Below are positions 43,513 to 52,111 of a DNA stretch of 64,000 bases, piece after piece. How positions within the stretch are numbered: position 1 is the first letter of the stretch; every line of letters begins with the position of its first letter. The notes below the pieces were generated by a model, which saw nothing but the letters and a program-made list of their open reading frames with translations, ran no database searches and had not been told where the DNA came from. Both the position numbers and the translations under genes were made by a program. This stretch comes from Saccharibacillus sp. O23 (lineage in GTDB: Bacteria > Bacillota > Bacilli > Paenibacillales > Paenibacillaceae). The stretch is from the NCBI RefSeq assembly GCF_002205895.1, contig NZ_NJDE01000007.1, positions 310,001-374,000 on the forward strand. Reading direction: 5' to 3'.

Positions 43513-44697
43513 ATGAAACAAAAGGATGGACAGCGTATCTGGAGACGGGGAGGACTGGCTCTGTTGGCCATGGCGTTGGTACTGGCCATGCTGCCGTACA
43601 AACAGGCGGCGGCGGCAGCCGTTCAGAAACTTCCGATCGGATACAACGACGAGTTGACGAACATCAAAGCCGAACAAAGCGGAGACGCGTTATATGTGCC
43701 TCTGCGCGAGATCGCGCAAAAGCTTCATCTCGAAGTCGGCGGCACGGCGGACAAGATCGTGGTCTCGGGCAGCAAACACAGCGTGGTCATTCTGCCGGCC
43801 AAACAATCCGCGGTCAGCGGCAAAAAGACGTCTTCTCTGAAGACTTACGCCAGCGAAGGACGCACGATGGTTCCGGTATCGCTGTTTAAAGGCGTATTCA
43901 ATTTCGGAATCGCTTATGATGCCAGCGTTCCGGTGATTCGCATCACGAGCGGCAAGCAGAAGCTGAGTTTGCAGAGTTTCGTCGAGCAGAATCGCGCGGC
44001 GCTCTCCGCCAACGCGAACGGAGGCAAGACCGGACAGAAGCCGCAAGCTCCGTCGAAACCGCAATCGCCGAAGCCGGCGTCGTCCAAACCGATCTATCTG
44101 ACTTTCGACGACGGACCGACCGCGCATACCAACGAACTGCTCGATATCCTCGATCAGTACGGCGCGCACGGCACGTTCTTCATGCTCGGGCCCGGAATCT
44201 CGGCTTATCCGAAATCCGTCAAGCGTCTGGTCGATTCCGGCAACTCCGCGGGACTGCACGGGATGACGCACGTCAAAAGCAAATTCTACGCATCTCCGGC
44301 ATCCGCATTGAAGGAAATGACACAGGATAACGACGCGCTGTACAAAGCGACGGGAACCCGTACGAGCTTGATTCGCACCCCTTACGGCAGCAAGCCTTAT
44401 TTCACGCAAAAGTATCGGGACAAAGTCTTGGCGGCAGGATTCCATCTGTGGGACTGGAACGTCGACTCGGAAGATTGGAAGTATAAGAGCGACCATCAGA
44501 AAGTGATCGACAGCATCTTGAAGCAGGTCGATCAACAAGAGAAAGAAGGCATCGTTCCGGTGGTGCTGATGCACGATCAGAAAGCGACGCTGAAGGTGCT
44601 TCCGCAGGTGCTGAAGACGCTCAAAGCCGAAGGGTATACGTTCGAAGTGATTCAGCAGAATTCGAAACCGGTCAATTTCTGGCACGACAAACGTTAA
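43513..44697 (+). CDS. Exported polysaccharide deacetylase with copper-amine-oxidase-like N-domain
   Basis: ATG 43513 follows GGAGGTAGCG and gives 394 residues. A signal peptide covers about 1-37 (ALLAMALVLAMLPYKQAAA). A stalk-like Cu-amine-oxidase-N domain (about 38-155, LPIGYNDELTNIKAEQSGD) is followed by a Pro/Lys/Ser linker. The NodB domain from about 193 carries TFDDGPTAHT with its catalytic Asp, the zinc motif HGMTH, RTPYGSKPYF, WDWNVDSEDW and VVLMHD. It should deacetylate cell-wall or exopolysaccharide N-acetyl sugars outside the cell. It is a single-gene unit ended by a terminator. Confidence 0.93.
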   Translation: MKQKDGQRIWRRGGLALLAMALVLAMLPYKQAAAAAVQKLPIGYNDELTNIKAEQSGDALYVPLREIAQKLHLEVGGTADKIVVSGSKHSVVILPAKQSAVSGKKTSSLKTYASEGRTMVPVSLFKGVFNFGIAYDASVPVIRITSGKQKLSLQSFVEQNRAALSANANGGKTGQKPQAPSKPQSPKPASSKPIYLTFDDGPTAHTNELLDILDQYGAHGTFFMLGPGISAYPKSVKRLVDSGNSAGLHGMTHVKSKFYASPASALKEMTQDNDALYKATGTRTSLIRTPYGSKPYFTQKYRDKVLAAGFHLWDWNVDSEDWKYKSDHQKVIDSILKQVDQQEKEGIVPVVLMHDQKATLKVLPQVLKTLKAEGYTFEVIQQNSKPVNFWHDKR

Positions 44698-44711
44698 AGG
44701 TTAGAAAAATT

Positions 44712-44743
44712 AGGTCTTTTCTTGAAGAAAAGGCCTTTTTTTA
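44712..44743 (+). terminator. Terminator of the deacetylase gene
   Basis: AGGTCTTTTC-TTGAA-GAAAAGGCCT followed by seven T. Confidence 0.88.
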
Positions 44744-45107
44744 TTGCTTAAAGGGGTTCAATATACCCGGATAATGTGGGATAATCGTCTCTAGTCGCAC
44801 AAAGAAAGCGGGCTACTTCGACTATAGGCGCGCAAGGGGCGCGTAAGAAAGGAGAAAGCGGGACTGCAAGGTCGTTCGCTCGAAGAAAATATAAAATTTT
44901 TGTTTTTATTCATTGAAGCGTTTACAAGTTCGATAATAGAAAAGCAGAGCGTGCCGCGCATCGCGGACGGGAGGGTCGTTCCGGGGGGAACGTTCGTTTC
45001 GGCAGCCAATGCGAATCGCATGTCCTGCGGCCGCGAACGGACAGGCGGTTGCCGTGCTGTCGGACGCCTATCAAGCATCTAGATTGAAGAGTTGGGGGAA
45101 GCTGCGG
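44744..45107. other. Leader region of the chemotaxis receptor gene
   Basis: About 360 bases without a gene. I see a cre-like site (44913-44927), a nearby -10-like GATAAT (about 44932), and hairpins CGTTCC/GGAACG and ATGCGA/TCGCAT in the presumed leader. The c-di-GMP riboswitch consensus was looked for and not found. Confidence 0.45.
44913..44927 (-). promoter_or_regulatory. Candidate cre site
   Basis: On the minus strand TTGTAAACGCTTCAA fits WTGNAANCGNWNNCW at 14 of 15 positions. Confidence 0.4.
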
Positions 45108-46379
45108 ATGAAATTGAATTTGGGGACCAAAATGGTTGCGGGTTTTGTGTTGATTTCCGGCGTTACGTATGCGACAAGCGCATTTTGCTTGTTCTTTCTT
45201 AAAGATTATATCGCCCGTTCGATGTCGGAATGGCTGTACACCTCGATCGTGCTGCTGCTCGGCGTCATGTGGAGCGGCATTCTCGGATGGCTGGTATCGA
45301 GATTGTTGACCCGTCCGATCGTGCGTCTGGCCAAAGCCGCCCGCGAAGTATCCGCGGGCAATCTGGCAATCGAACTGCCTACGCGCAAAACGCAGGACGA
45401 GATTGCCGCATTGAACGATTCTTTCGCGCAGATGGTGGGCAGCCTGCGCGGCATGGTCGAAGACATCGCTTCCGGAGCCGGCGTGACTTCCGAGAACGTG
45501 AAGATGATGAGCGCCGCGATTACCGAAGCGGCCGAACAGATCGAAGAGATCTCCGGCGGCGTGGATCGGATCTACGAAGGCGTCGAACGCCAGCAGCAGT
45601 CGACGGAGAGCTCCCGCCATAATGCGGACGAGATGCGTCAAGCTTTCCACGGCATGAAGAACAGTTCGGAAGAGATGATCGCTTTATCCGGCGGGATGGA
45701 AGATTCGGTACGCATGACCCGAGACATCTTCGTGGCGCTGCGCGAAGGCATGGGCGAGTTGGCCGCCTCCAGCGCTCGTTCGCAGGAGATGGTCGGGCAT
45801 CTGGAACGAGAAGCCGCGGATATCGAAGCCATCAACGGTTCGATCCGCGATATTGCCGAGCAGACGCATCTGCTCGCTTTGAACGCTTCGATCGAAGCGG
45901 CTCGCGCCGGCGAACACGGTATGGGCTTCGCGGTCGTGGCTCACGAGATCCGCAAGCTCTCGGAACAGAGCGCGAATTCGGTCGGTCAGATCGGCGATCT
46001 GATCCGGCGGATTCAAGAACAGGTGCAGGCGACCGTGCTGCATATCGAGCAGCAGAGCGAGCGCGTGACGCGCGAAGAGCGTCATACGGGAGCGGTCGAA
46101 GAAACGCTTGAACGTCTGGATACGGCAGTCGGCAGTATGGTCGGTTCCGTTCGCGGCATCGAGACGATGATCTTCGAGCAGACCGATCGCGTGGATCAGG
46201 CTCATCGTCATGCCGGCGAGATCAGCAGCCGTGCCGTCTCGTTCGCCGAAGAAGCCAAACGCATCGCCGCTTCGATCCACGAAGAAACGGCGATCATGGA
46301 AGAGTTGTCCACGTCGTCGGAAGAGTTGAATCGCATGACCTTGCGTTTGCTCGACAAGACGACCGCTTTCCGGGTATAG
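45108..46379 (+). CDS. Methyl-accepting chemotaxis protein without a large sensor domain
   Basis: ATG 45108 after TGGGGGAAG gives 423 residues. Two membrane helices (about 10-30 and 40-60) are separated by only about ten residues, so there is almost no extracellular sensing domain. A HAMP domain follows ([20 protein letters not shown]). The signalling tip around [20 protein letters not shown] and [15 protein letters not shown] is well conserved. It may sense membrane state or work with a partner. No other chemotaxis gene is adjacent. A terminator follows. Confidence 0.92.
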   Translation: MKLNLGTKMVAGFVLISGVTYATSAFCLFFLKDYIARSMSEWLYTSIVLLLGVMWSGILGWLVSRLLTRPIVRLAKAAREVSAGNLAIELPTRKTQDEIAALNDSFAQMVGSLRGMVEDIASGAGVTSENVKMMSAAITEAAEQIEEISGGVDRIYEGVERQQQSTESSRHNADEMRQAFHGMKNSSEEMIALSGGMEDSVRMTRDIFVALREGMGELAASSARSQEMVGHLEREAADIEAINGSIRDIAEQTHLLALNASIEAARAGEHGMGFAVVAHEIRKLSEQSANSVGQIGDLIRRIQEQVQATVLHIEQQSERVTREERHTGAVEETLERLDTAVGSMVGSVRGIETMIFEQTDRVDQAHRHAGEISSRAVSFAEEAKRIAASIHEETAIMEELSTSSEELNRMTLRLLDKTTAFRV

Positions 46380-46420
46380 CAGAGACCGAAGCATACGGAT
46401 TCGATAACAAACGATCATCG

Positions 46421-46480
46421 CAAATATCCCGCAGCGCCGGAAGATCGAATTCCGATGGCCCGCTGCGGGATATTTGTTTT
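46421..46480. terminator. Bidirectional terminator
   Basis: CAAATATCCCGCAGCG pairs with CGCTGCGGGATATTTG, and TTTT follows. It lies between the convergent receptor and transporter genes. Confidence 0.88.
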
Positions 46481-46543
46481 CTGTAGAGCAGACCGCTTCA
46501 TTATAACGAGCGATCCGCTCAAGGTCTGTGAAGGATGTCTCAA

Positions 46544-47464
46544 TCATAATCCCTGCGCTACGGTGATCAGAATCGTCACGGTCACGATATTGAGCAGGGT
46601 GGAGACCAATACCGTTTGCGCCGCGAAGTCCGGTTCATTGCGGTATTCTTCGGCCAAGATCGACGAGTTGACGCCGGTCGGCATGCCGGAGGCGATCAGC
46701 AGGGCTTGAGCGGGCAGTCCTTTCATGCCGAGGATCAGAATGATGAGATACCCGATAACCGGGGCGATGATCAAACGCAGAATCATGCTGAAGTACACGT
46801 CCATTCGGCCTAATCGCAGCGGGTATTTGACGATCTGCGCGCCCAAAGTCAGCAGGGCCACGGCGACCATCGAGTTCTGGATATAGCCCAGCGGCTGCGT
46901 CACGAAATTCGGCAGCGGCACGGCGAATACGTGGAACAGAAAGCCCAACACCAGCGCGTACGGGACGGGCATCTTCATAAAACCGATCAAGACGCTGCGG
47001 TAATTCCCGCTGAGCCGCGCGCCTTGAATCGAGATGACGCCGTAGGTGAAGGTCAGAAGGCTCTGGAACGACATGATCAGCGCTTGAATGGAGGCGGCGA
47101 GCGGCGCGCCCGCGAACACGAGCTGATTGATCGGCAGACCGTAGTTGCCCGAGTTGTCCAGCAGCACGCTGTTGGTGAACGCCGCTTTCATGCCGCTGGG
47201 ATACCGGAGCGAACGCGTCAGCGCGAAGCAGAAGATATACAAGACCCCGACATACAAGCCGTAAAAAAGAGCCACTCCGCCGAGCAGTTCCATCGAAATG
47301 TTCGAGCGGTACAGGCTCATGAACACGACCGCGGGCGTAATATAATAGAAGTTGATCTTGGACAGCGTATACAGGTCGAGTCGGAACAATCGCTGCATCA
47401 GCGAACCGGCGATAATCAGCACGAACACGGGCAGCACGACGTCAAGCAGGATCTGAACAATCAT
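46544..47464 (-). CDS. AEC family (auxin efflux carrier-like) transporter
   Basis: A 306-residue membrane protein with about ten hydrophobic helices in the two-fold arrangement of the bile/auxin carrier fold. Typical features are the N-terminal LLDVVLPVFVLIIAG, the crossover region NSVLLDNSGNYGLPI and the second repeat LIASGMPTGVNSSILAEEY. Bacterial members export or exchange organic acids such as malate. The substrate cannot be inferred because the neighbours are unrelated. Confidence 0.88.
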   Translation of the reverse strand: MIVQILLDVVLPVFVLIIAGSLMQRLFRLDLYTLSKINFYYITPAVVFMSLYRSNISMELLGGVALFYGLYVGVLYIFCFALTRSLRYPSGMKAAFTNSVLLDNSGNYGLPINQLVFAGAPLAASIQALIMSFQSLLTFTYGVISIQGARLSGNYRSVLIGFMKMPVPYALVLGFLFHVFAVPLPNFVTQPLGYIQNSMVAVALLTLGAQIVKYPLRLGRMDVYFSMILRLIIAPVIGYLIILILGMKGLPAQALLIASGMPTGVNSSILAEEYRNEPDFAAQTVLVSTLLNIVTVTILITVAQGL

Positions 47465-47708
47465 GGGGCTTCAGCTTCTTTCGATCGGGTTTTCGCCCGT
47501 CTCGCGAGCGAATCGAGTCCCATTATATCATCAATAGGACCGAAGGCGACCAAGAACCTTGCCGGAGCCGAGGAATCGGCCTTCTGTACAAGCGGCAAAG
47601 CTTGCGGTAAAGTGAAAAGAACAGCATTCGATCGGCAGGAAGGTTCCGTCTCGTTTTCAATTCCTTCTAAGTCGATGAGTCAAATGAGGTTATGAGAGGA
47701 GAATGACA

Positions 47709-48197
47709 ATGAACCCAAAAAATGAAGCGACCCGCACCGCGCAAGGCGTCGAGTCCGGAGAACGCGTCAGACTGTCCCAATGGGACGCGATCGTGCTAGA
47801 GAGCGTCCGCGCGCTCGGGCTGAATGGAGAAGAGCTGCTGAATCGTGCGGCGTCGGGCGATCTGCCCAGCGCGGAAGGGTCGGTCGTCACGGATTTCGGC
47901 CCGCTGGCGACGCTGCAACAAGAACAACCCGAAGTGTTGAAACAGGCCGTCGACCAAGGATATCGCATCAAATATAATACGCTCGGAGGCATCCATACTT
48001 GGATTCGGATCGTATTCGGACGGGAATCGGAAGTCGAACGCGGCGAAGGCATCGAAGGCGTGAGCGTAGAATTGACCGCCGAAGAGCGAGACCGGATCGC
48101 GCCGGTATTGTCGATCGGTTGGACGATCCGGAAGCAGGAAGGAGACGCTTCGGAAGCCGGAACGGCTCTTTACCGGATCGTACCGATGCGGAGTTGA
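47709..48197 (+). CDS. Hypothetical protein, 162 aa
   Basis: Start at ATG 47709, eight bases after AGGAGA; an in-frame ATG at 47703 is too close to that site. The soluble product has a helical N-half (LSQWDAIVLESVRALGLNGEELL) and a beta-rich C-half (YRIKYNTLGGIHTWIRIVFG, IAPVLSIGWTIRKQEG). No catalytic motif or membrane segment is visible. I do not recognise a family. It stands alone with its own ribosome binding site. Confidence 0.65.
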   Translation: MNPKNEATRTAQGVESGERVRLSQWDAIVLESVRALGLNGEELLNRAASGDLPSAEGSVVTDFGPLATLQQEQPEVLKQAVDQGYRIKYNTLGGIHTWIRIVFGRESEVERGEGIEGVSVELTAEERDRIAPVLSIGWTIRKQEGDASEAGTALYRIVPMRS

Positions 48198-48423
48198 GAC
48201 CTGCGACCCTAGACTTTTGGTTATTAACCGGCGGCGTTTTTTTCTGCTTCCTGCGACGCAGACTCTGATTCCCGGTACCCGTTCGCGTTTTTCTTTTCCC
48301 GATTATGCGGCCGTTCATTGAGTCCCTGGCAGGAGTTATGCCGCTCGAGGCTAAATTTTGTCGAATAAGGGGTAATAAAATGAACGCATTTACATAATTT
48401 ATAACAGAAAAGGAGACGTGAAG

Positions 48424-49215
48424 ATGGAATTGTTCGAACGTCCCGGAGAGGAGCGGGCACGGCGGACGCGGGAAACCCGGCCTTCGCCGAACGGGCAAAC
48501 GTTATCGGGATTCGTGCTTCTTCGCGAAGCGGAATGCGACTTCCCGCGTTTTATCCGCAATATGAAGAACGACTGGAATATCGAGATCCGGGCGCTGCCG
48601 GAAGAAGATCGGTTAGTGTTCGAAGCCGGCGGACTTCGCATAGATTGTTCGCTGGTGCGGACTCCCGTACCGGGAGCGGAAGTGGAAGAACGCTGCGGCG
48701 TGAATCCGCTCTGGCCGGAAGCGGCCCGATCGATCGGCGGATACCGGGCGCACGTGGTCGTGCGGGTCTCGAACGTCATCGAGCCGATCGTCGGTCACGT
48801 GCTGTTTACGCAAGTGTTGTGCAGCATGTTGAAGCAGGAAGGCGCGCTGGCGCTGTACATGTCCCCGATGGTCATGTCGGCCGAAGCGTACGTCAAGAAC
48901 GCGATGCTGCTCAAAGAACACGAGCTGCCTGTACAATTGTGGGTATACGTCGGTTTGTACGAAGAAAGCGAAGGCGTATCGTCTTATACGGTAGGTCTGC
49001 GGAATTTCGGTCATGAAGAGATCGAAGTTCTGCGTTCTCCGCATGAACTGACCGAAGTGTTCGAGCTGACCTTCAATATCGCGGGGTATATTGTGGATTT
49101 CGGCGCGACGCTCAAAGACGGCGAAACGATCGGATTTTCCCCCGATCAGCGCCTGCCGTTGAATCTGTCGAGCGGCGTCGCGGTCGAAGGGCAGTCGATC
49201 AAGATCGGCTATTGA
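48424..49215 (+). CDS. DUF4261-like protein
   Basis: A 263-residue soluble protein preceded by AAAAGGAGACG. The C-terminal half (HELPVQLWVYVGLYEESEG, GLRNFGHEEIEVL, FNIAGYIVDFGATLKDGETIGFS) looks like the DUF4261 family, small bacterial proteins of unknown role often found in Firmicutes. There is no signal peptide. The upstream leader carries the unusual string GGCAGGAGTTATGCC followed by TTTTGTCGAATAA. The function is unknown. Confidence 0.75.
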   Translation: MELFERPGEERARRTRETRPSPNGQTLSGFVLLREAECDFPRFIRNMKNDWNIEIRALPEEDRLVFEAGGLRIDCSLVRTPVPGAEVEERCGVNPLWPEAARSIGGYRAHVVVRVSNVIEPIVGHVLFTQVLCSMLKQEGALALYMSPMVMSAEAYVKNAMLLKEHELPVQLWVYVGLYEESEGVSSYTVGLRNFGHEEIEVLRSPHELTEVFELTFNIAGYIVDFGATLKDGETIGFSPDQRLPLNLSSGVAVEGQSIKIGY

Positions 49216-49255
49216 GCGCAGAATCGAAGAAGGCATGAGCCTATCGTATCGTTTT

Positions 49256-49289
49256 AGCCTGTCGAAGGAACTCCTTCGGCGGGCTTTTC
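49256..49289. terminator. Terminator after the DUF4261-like gene
   Basis: AGCCTGTCGAAGG-AACT-CCTTCGGCGGGCT followed by TTTT. The convergent TetR gene ends just beyond it. Confidence 0.8.
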
Positions 49290-49299
49290 GACATTCGGA

Positions 49300-49869
49300 T
49301 CAAACAGCTGAAATTTGCGTCTTCGCAAATAAGCTCTCGGCGATCGCGACGAGTTCGCGTGCGGCCGTATCGGGATCTTCGGTTTCTGCCAGCGCCGTCG
49401 CGCCTTCGATCAGCAGGCATAACCGCAGCGCTTCTTTCGGAGAACGCCTGAGGTCCGAATTCTGCACGAACTCGCGGAGCTTCCTTTTATGGCCGTTCGC
49501 CAATTCGACGATCGGATGGTCGGGCTTCGAAGCATACTCTTCTTTGGCTCGCAGGAACAAGCAGCCTTGGTACGAATTGTCGGTCAGCCAATGGGCATGC
49601 GCGATCGCGATCCGCACGAACGGGGAATCGGGATACTCGCCGTTTTCCTCGAGATAGGTATCGAAAAACGTAAGATGCTCCATATAACGCTCTTCGCGAC
49701 GTTTCAACACTTCCGCCGCCAATTCGTCTTTGGAAGCAAAATGATTGTACAGCGTCATCAGCGCAACACCCGATTCGCTGACGATTTTTTTCAATCCGAT
49801 CGAATGAAAGCCGTGGTTATCGAACAACGTTTCGGCCATATGAAGCAGGTCTTCTTTTTTTTCGCTCAA
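49300..49869 (-). CDS. TetR family transcriptional regulator
   Basis: A 189-residue regulator starting at TTG behind GGAGGTGCGCA. The N-terminal helix-turn-helix is FDNHGFHSIGLKKIVSESGV followed by LMTLYNHFASKDELAAEVL, the standard TetR form. The C-terminal ligand domain has a short GCLFLRAKEEYASKP segment. The region resembles repressors of oxidoreductase or transporter genes, but no target lies adjacent. The nearest divergent gene on the right is the esterase, on the same strand, so its target is unknown. Confidence 0.9.
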   Translation of the reverse strand: MSEKKEDLLHMAETLFDNHGFHSIGLKKIVSESGVALMTLYNHFASKDELAAEVLKRREERYMEHLTFFDTYLEENGEYPDSPFVRIAIAHAHWLTDNSYQGCLFLRAKEEYASKPDHPIVELANGHKRKLREFVQNSDLRRSPKEALRLCLLIEGATALAETEDPDTAARELVAIAESLFAKTQISAV

Positions 49870-50044
49870 TGCGCACCTCCGTCAATAGATAGAACGATCA
49901 ATCTATTTATACCGAGAAAATTCCGCAAGTTCAAAAGCAACATAACAGGTCGTCCAAAGGCTTGGTCAACAGTGCGTACGTCCGAACGGTAGAACGTATC
50001 GCCAAACGAAAATACGACTTGCGAAGAGAAGAAAAGATAAGAGA

Positions 50045-50079
50045 AGAGAAGAAAAGCCGCCGGAGAAGTTCCCGGCGGC
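50045..50079 (-). terminator. Terminator of the esterase gene
   Basis: On the minus strand GCCGCCGG-GAACTTCT-CCGGCGGC is followed by TTTTCTTCTC, a pyrimidine-rich tail. Confidence 0.75.
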
Positions 50080-50102
50080 CGTACGGGACGAGCTTTCGAG
50101 CT

Positions 50103-51875
50103 TTACGGCTTCGCCCACAGCGAAGGATTGCCGAAGCTCTGATCGAGCTTGCCGCTGAACCAGCGGCCGCTCAGCACTTTCGAGATCAGCTCGGCTTTGT
50201 CGGCTTCGGAGATCGTGCGGTCGGCGCGCATCGCGGCCAATACCTGATCGTAAGTGAATTCCGGCGAAGACAGGTAAGAGATCGCTTTGCGGCGGTTGGC
50301 GTCGAGGAACAGCATGGATTCGCCGTTCAGAGCCGTCTGCGGCGTCCATGCGTTCCACTGCGTCAATCCCGCGCCGTTCGGATCGCCGTTATGCACGAAG
50401 TTCGAGATGTATTTGCGGAAGACTCGGCCCAGATCGACGGCGCCCGGCAGATCGTAGGCGCTGCCGACGACCGTGTCGTAATTGGCGTTGTCCGGCGACA
50501 GCAGCGGAACGAACACCCCGTGGAACGCGCCGAGCGGGCTCATGGCGCTTCCGGCCACATATGCGTCTTCGCCGAAGTTGATCTGCATGCCGTAAATGTC
50601 TGCTTTGTAGCGATCGTACATTTTCTGAGCGGAATCCTGCACGTTGAACAAGCTGTACAGCTCGCCGCCGTATTTGTTGATAAAATTGTATTTGGCGATC
50701 ACGTTCGCGTCCGTGTTGATCGAATTATCGGCGATATTTTTCGCGAAATACGAATCGAAGCGGCCGAACAGCGAGAACTCGTCGGCGCCCGTCAGCATAA
50801 GCAGCGGCACGTCGTTATAGTTCTTTGTATCGAAGCCTTCTTTCGGCAGAACCGTTCCGTCTCCGTACAGATGCGGGAAGACGCTCATGCGGATACCGGC
50901 GTTGCTCATCAGCGGAGCCAGCTTCTCGGCCGGGATCGAATAGAGGTAATCGCGTACGTCGGAACCGGTCGTGAGCAGCCATGCCTCCGCTTCTTTTTCG
51001 GTCGCTTTTTTGCCGTCGGCGACCGCGAGCGGAGCGATCGCTTTGGCGAACGTAACCGCGCTGGCGTCCGGATCGGAGACTGTCATGCCCCCGCTGAACG
51101 AGATCGCTTTGTCGAATTTGCCTTCGAAGATCGGAGAGACCAGCATCGCCATCACGTCGCGTCCGCCTGCGGAGAAGCCCGCTACGGTCACGTTATCCGC
51201 GTCGCCGCCGAACTGTTCGATGTTGGATCTGACCCAATCCAGCGATTTGGCGATATCCAGCAGCGCGTAGTTGCCGGAATTTTCTTCGGCGGAACCGGTC
51301 TTCAGCGCCGGAAGCGGATTGAAGCCGAGCGGTCCCAGACGGTAATTGACGGACACGAAGATCGCGTTCGTATCGTTGACCATCGAGCTTCCGGTGATTT
51401 CGGTCGACTTGCCGGTCTGGTTGTTGCCGCCGTGTATGTAGACGATGACCGGAAGTTTGGTTTCGGCGTTATCGGGACGGTAAATATCCAGATTCAGCGC
51501 GTCTTCCGTGCCGACGGTCGTTTTGCCCGACGCTTGAATCGCGACGCTGCCCGGTTTGGTCGCGTCCAGCGCGCCTGTCCACGGCTTCGGATCGGCCGGC
51601 GCTTTCCAGCGCTGCTTGCCGGAAGTCGGCGCGGCATACGGAATGCCCTGCCAGACGAGCGCGCGATTCGCGTCGTCGCGGAAGCCTTGCACCTGCCCGA
51701 ACGCTGTCGTTTGCAGCGTTTGCGCGTCGAACGCGCCGGATCGGACAGCGCTTTGCGCGGACTGCGCCGCGGCGGCTTCGGCCGCGATCGCGTTTTGCGG
51801 AACGTTGTAAGCGCTTAGCAATCCGATCGCGAGCGTAGAAGCGAAGAGCAGCGATCCCCATTTTTTCGGTTTCAT
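50103..51875 (-). CDS. Secreted type B carboxylesterase
   Basis: ATG 51875 follows AAGGAGGGG and gives 590 residues. A signal peptide covers about 1-32 (GSLLFASTLAIGLLSA...AAEAA). Type B carboxylesterase landmarks are GIPYAAPTSGKQRW, EDALNLDIYRP, the oxyanion motif VYIHGGNNQTG and the nucleophile GFSAGG. The serine lies near residue 238; the acid and histidine would be in the C-terminal half. It splits ester bonds of plant or aromatic compounds outside the cell. The leader carries a promoter, a cre-like site and a terminator hairpin between promoter and start. Confidence 0.9.
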   Translation of the reverse strand: MKPKKWGSLLFASTLAIGLLSAYNVPQNAIAAEAAAAQSAQSAVRSGAFDAQTLQTTAFGQVQGFRDDANRALVWQGIPYAAPTSGKQRWKAPADPKPWTGALDATKPGSVAIQASGKTTVGTEDALNLDIYRPDNAETKLPVIVYIHGGNNQTGKSTEITGSSMVNDTNAIFVSVNYRLGPLGFNPLPALKTGSAEENSGNYALLDIAKSLDWVRSNIEQFGGDADNVTVAGFSAGGRDVMAMLVSPIFEGKFDKAISFSGGMTVSDPDASAVTFAKAIAPLAVADGKKATEKEAEAWLLTTGSDVRDYLYSIPAEKLAPLMSNAGIRMSVFPHLYGDGTVLPKEGFDTKNYNDVPLLMLTGADEFSLFGRFDSYFAKNIADNSINTDANVIAKYNFINKYGGELYSLFNVQDSAQKMYDRYKADIYGMQINFGEDAYVAGSAMSPLGAFHGVFVPLLSPDNANYDTVVGSAYDLPGAVDLGRVFRKYISNFVHNGDPNGAGLTQWNAWTPQTALNGESMLFLDANRRKAISYLSSPEFTYDQVLAAMRADRTISEADKAELISKVLSGRWFSGKLDQSFGNPSLWAKP

Positions 51876-51934
51876 CAAGAACCCCTCCTTGAGTTTGAAC
51901 GATGCGCGGCAGGAGACGACCCTGTGCCAGAGCA

Positions 51935-51976
51935 TAAAAAAAACCTAAACCGATGCGCGAGGCATCAGCTTAGGTT
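51935..51976 (-). terminator. Intrinsic terminator in the leader of the esterase gene
   Basis: On the minus strand AACCTAA ... TTAGGTT with an inner GATGC/GCATC stem is followed by eight T. It lies 60 bases before the esterase start and after a promoter, so it could be an attenuator. It could also end the upstream regulator transcript. Confidence 0.8.
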
Positions 51977-52013
51977 ACGCCCGAAAAAAGGTCACGTTCC
52001 TGTTCGCAGTCGT

Positions 52014-52042
52014 AGTCTAACACAAGATTGTAAGCGTTTCAA
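52014..52042 (-). promoter_or_regulatory. Sigma-A promoter of the esterase gene overlapping a cre-like site
   Basis: On the minus strand TTGAAA (52037-52042), 17 bases, TAGACT (52014-52019). On the plus strand TTGTAAGCGTTTCAA (52028-52042) fits the cre consensus at 14 of 15 positions and would block the -35 box. Confidence 0.6.
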
Positions 52043-52111
52043 ATCCTTTTTTGCGAAATCGCTTTAGAGCGGAAAAGACTTCCAAACAAAGCCTTTTATT
52101 GCCGTTTTCCG

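Noticed and set aside
44744-45107. Possible c-di-GMP riboswitch before the chemotaxis receptor
   Set aside because: The conserved GEMM sequence blocks are missing; only simple hairpins are present.
51935-51976. RAT-type antiterminator site in the esterase leader
   Set aside because: No LicT/SacT-like RAT consensus overlaps the terminator, and no antiterminator gene is nearby.
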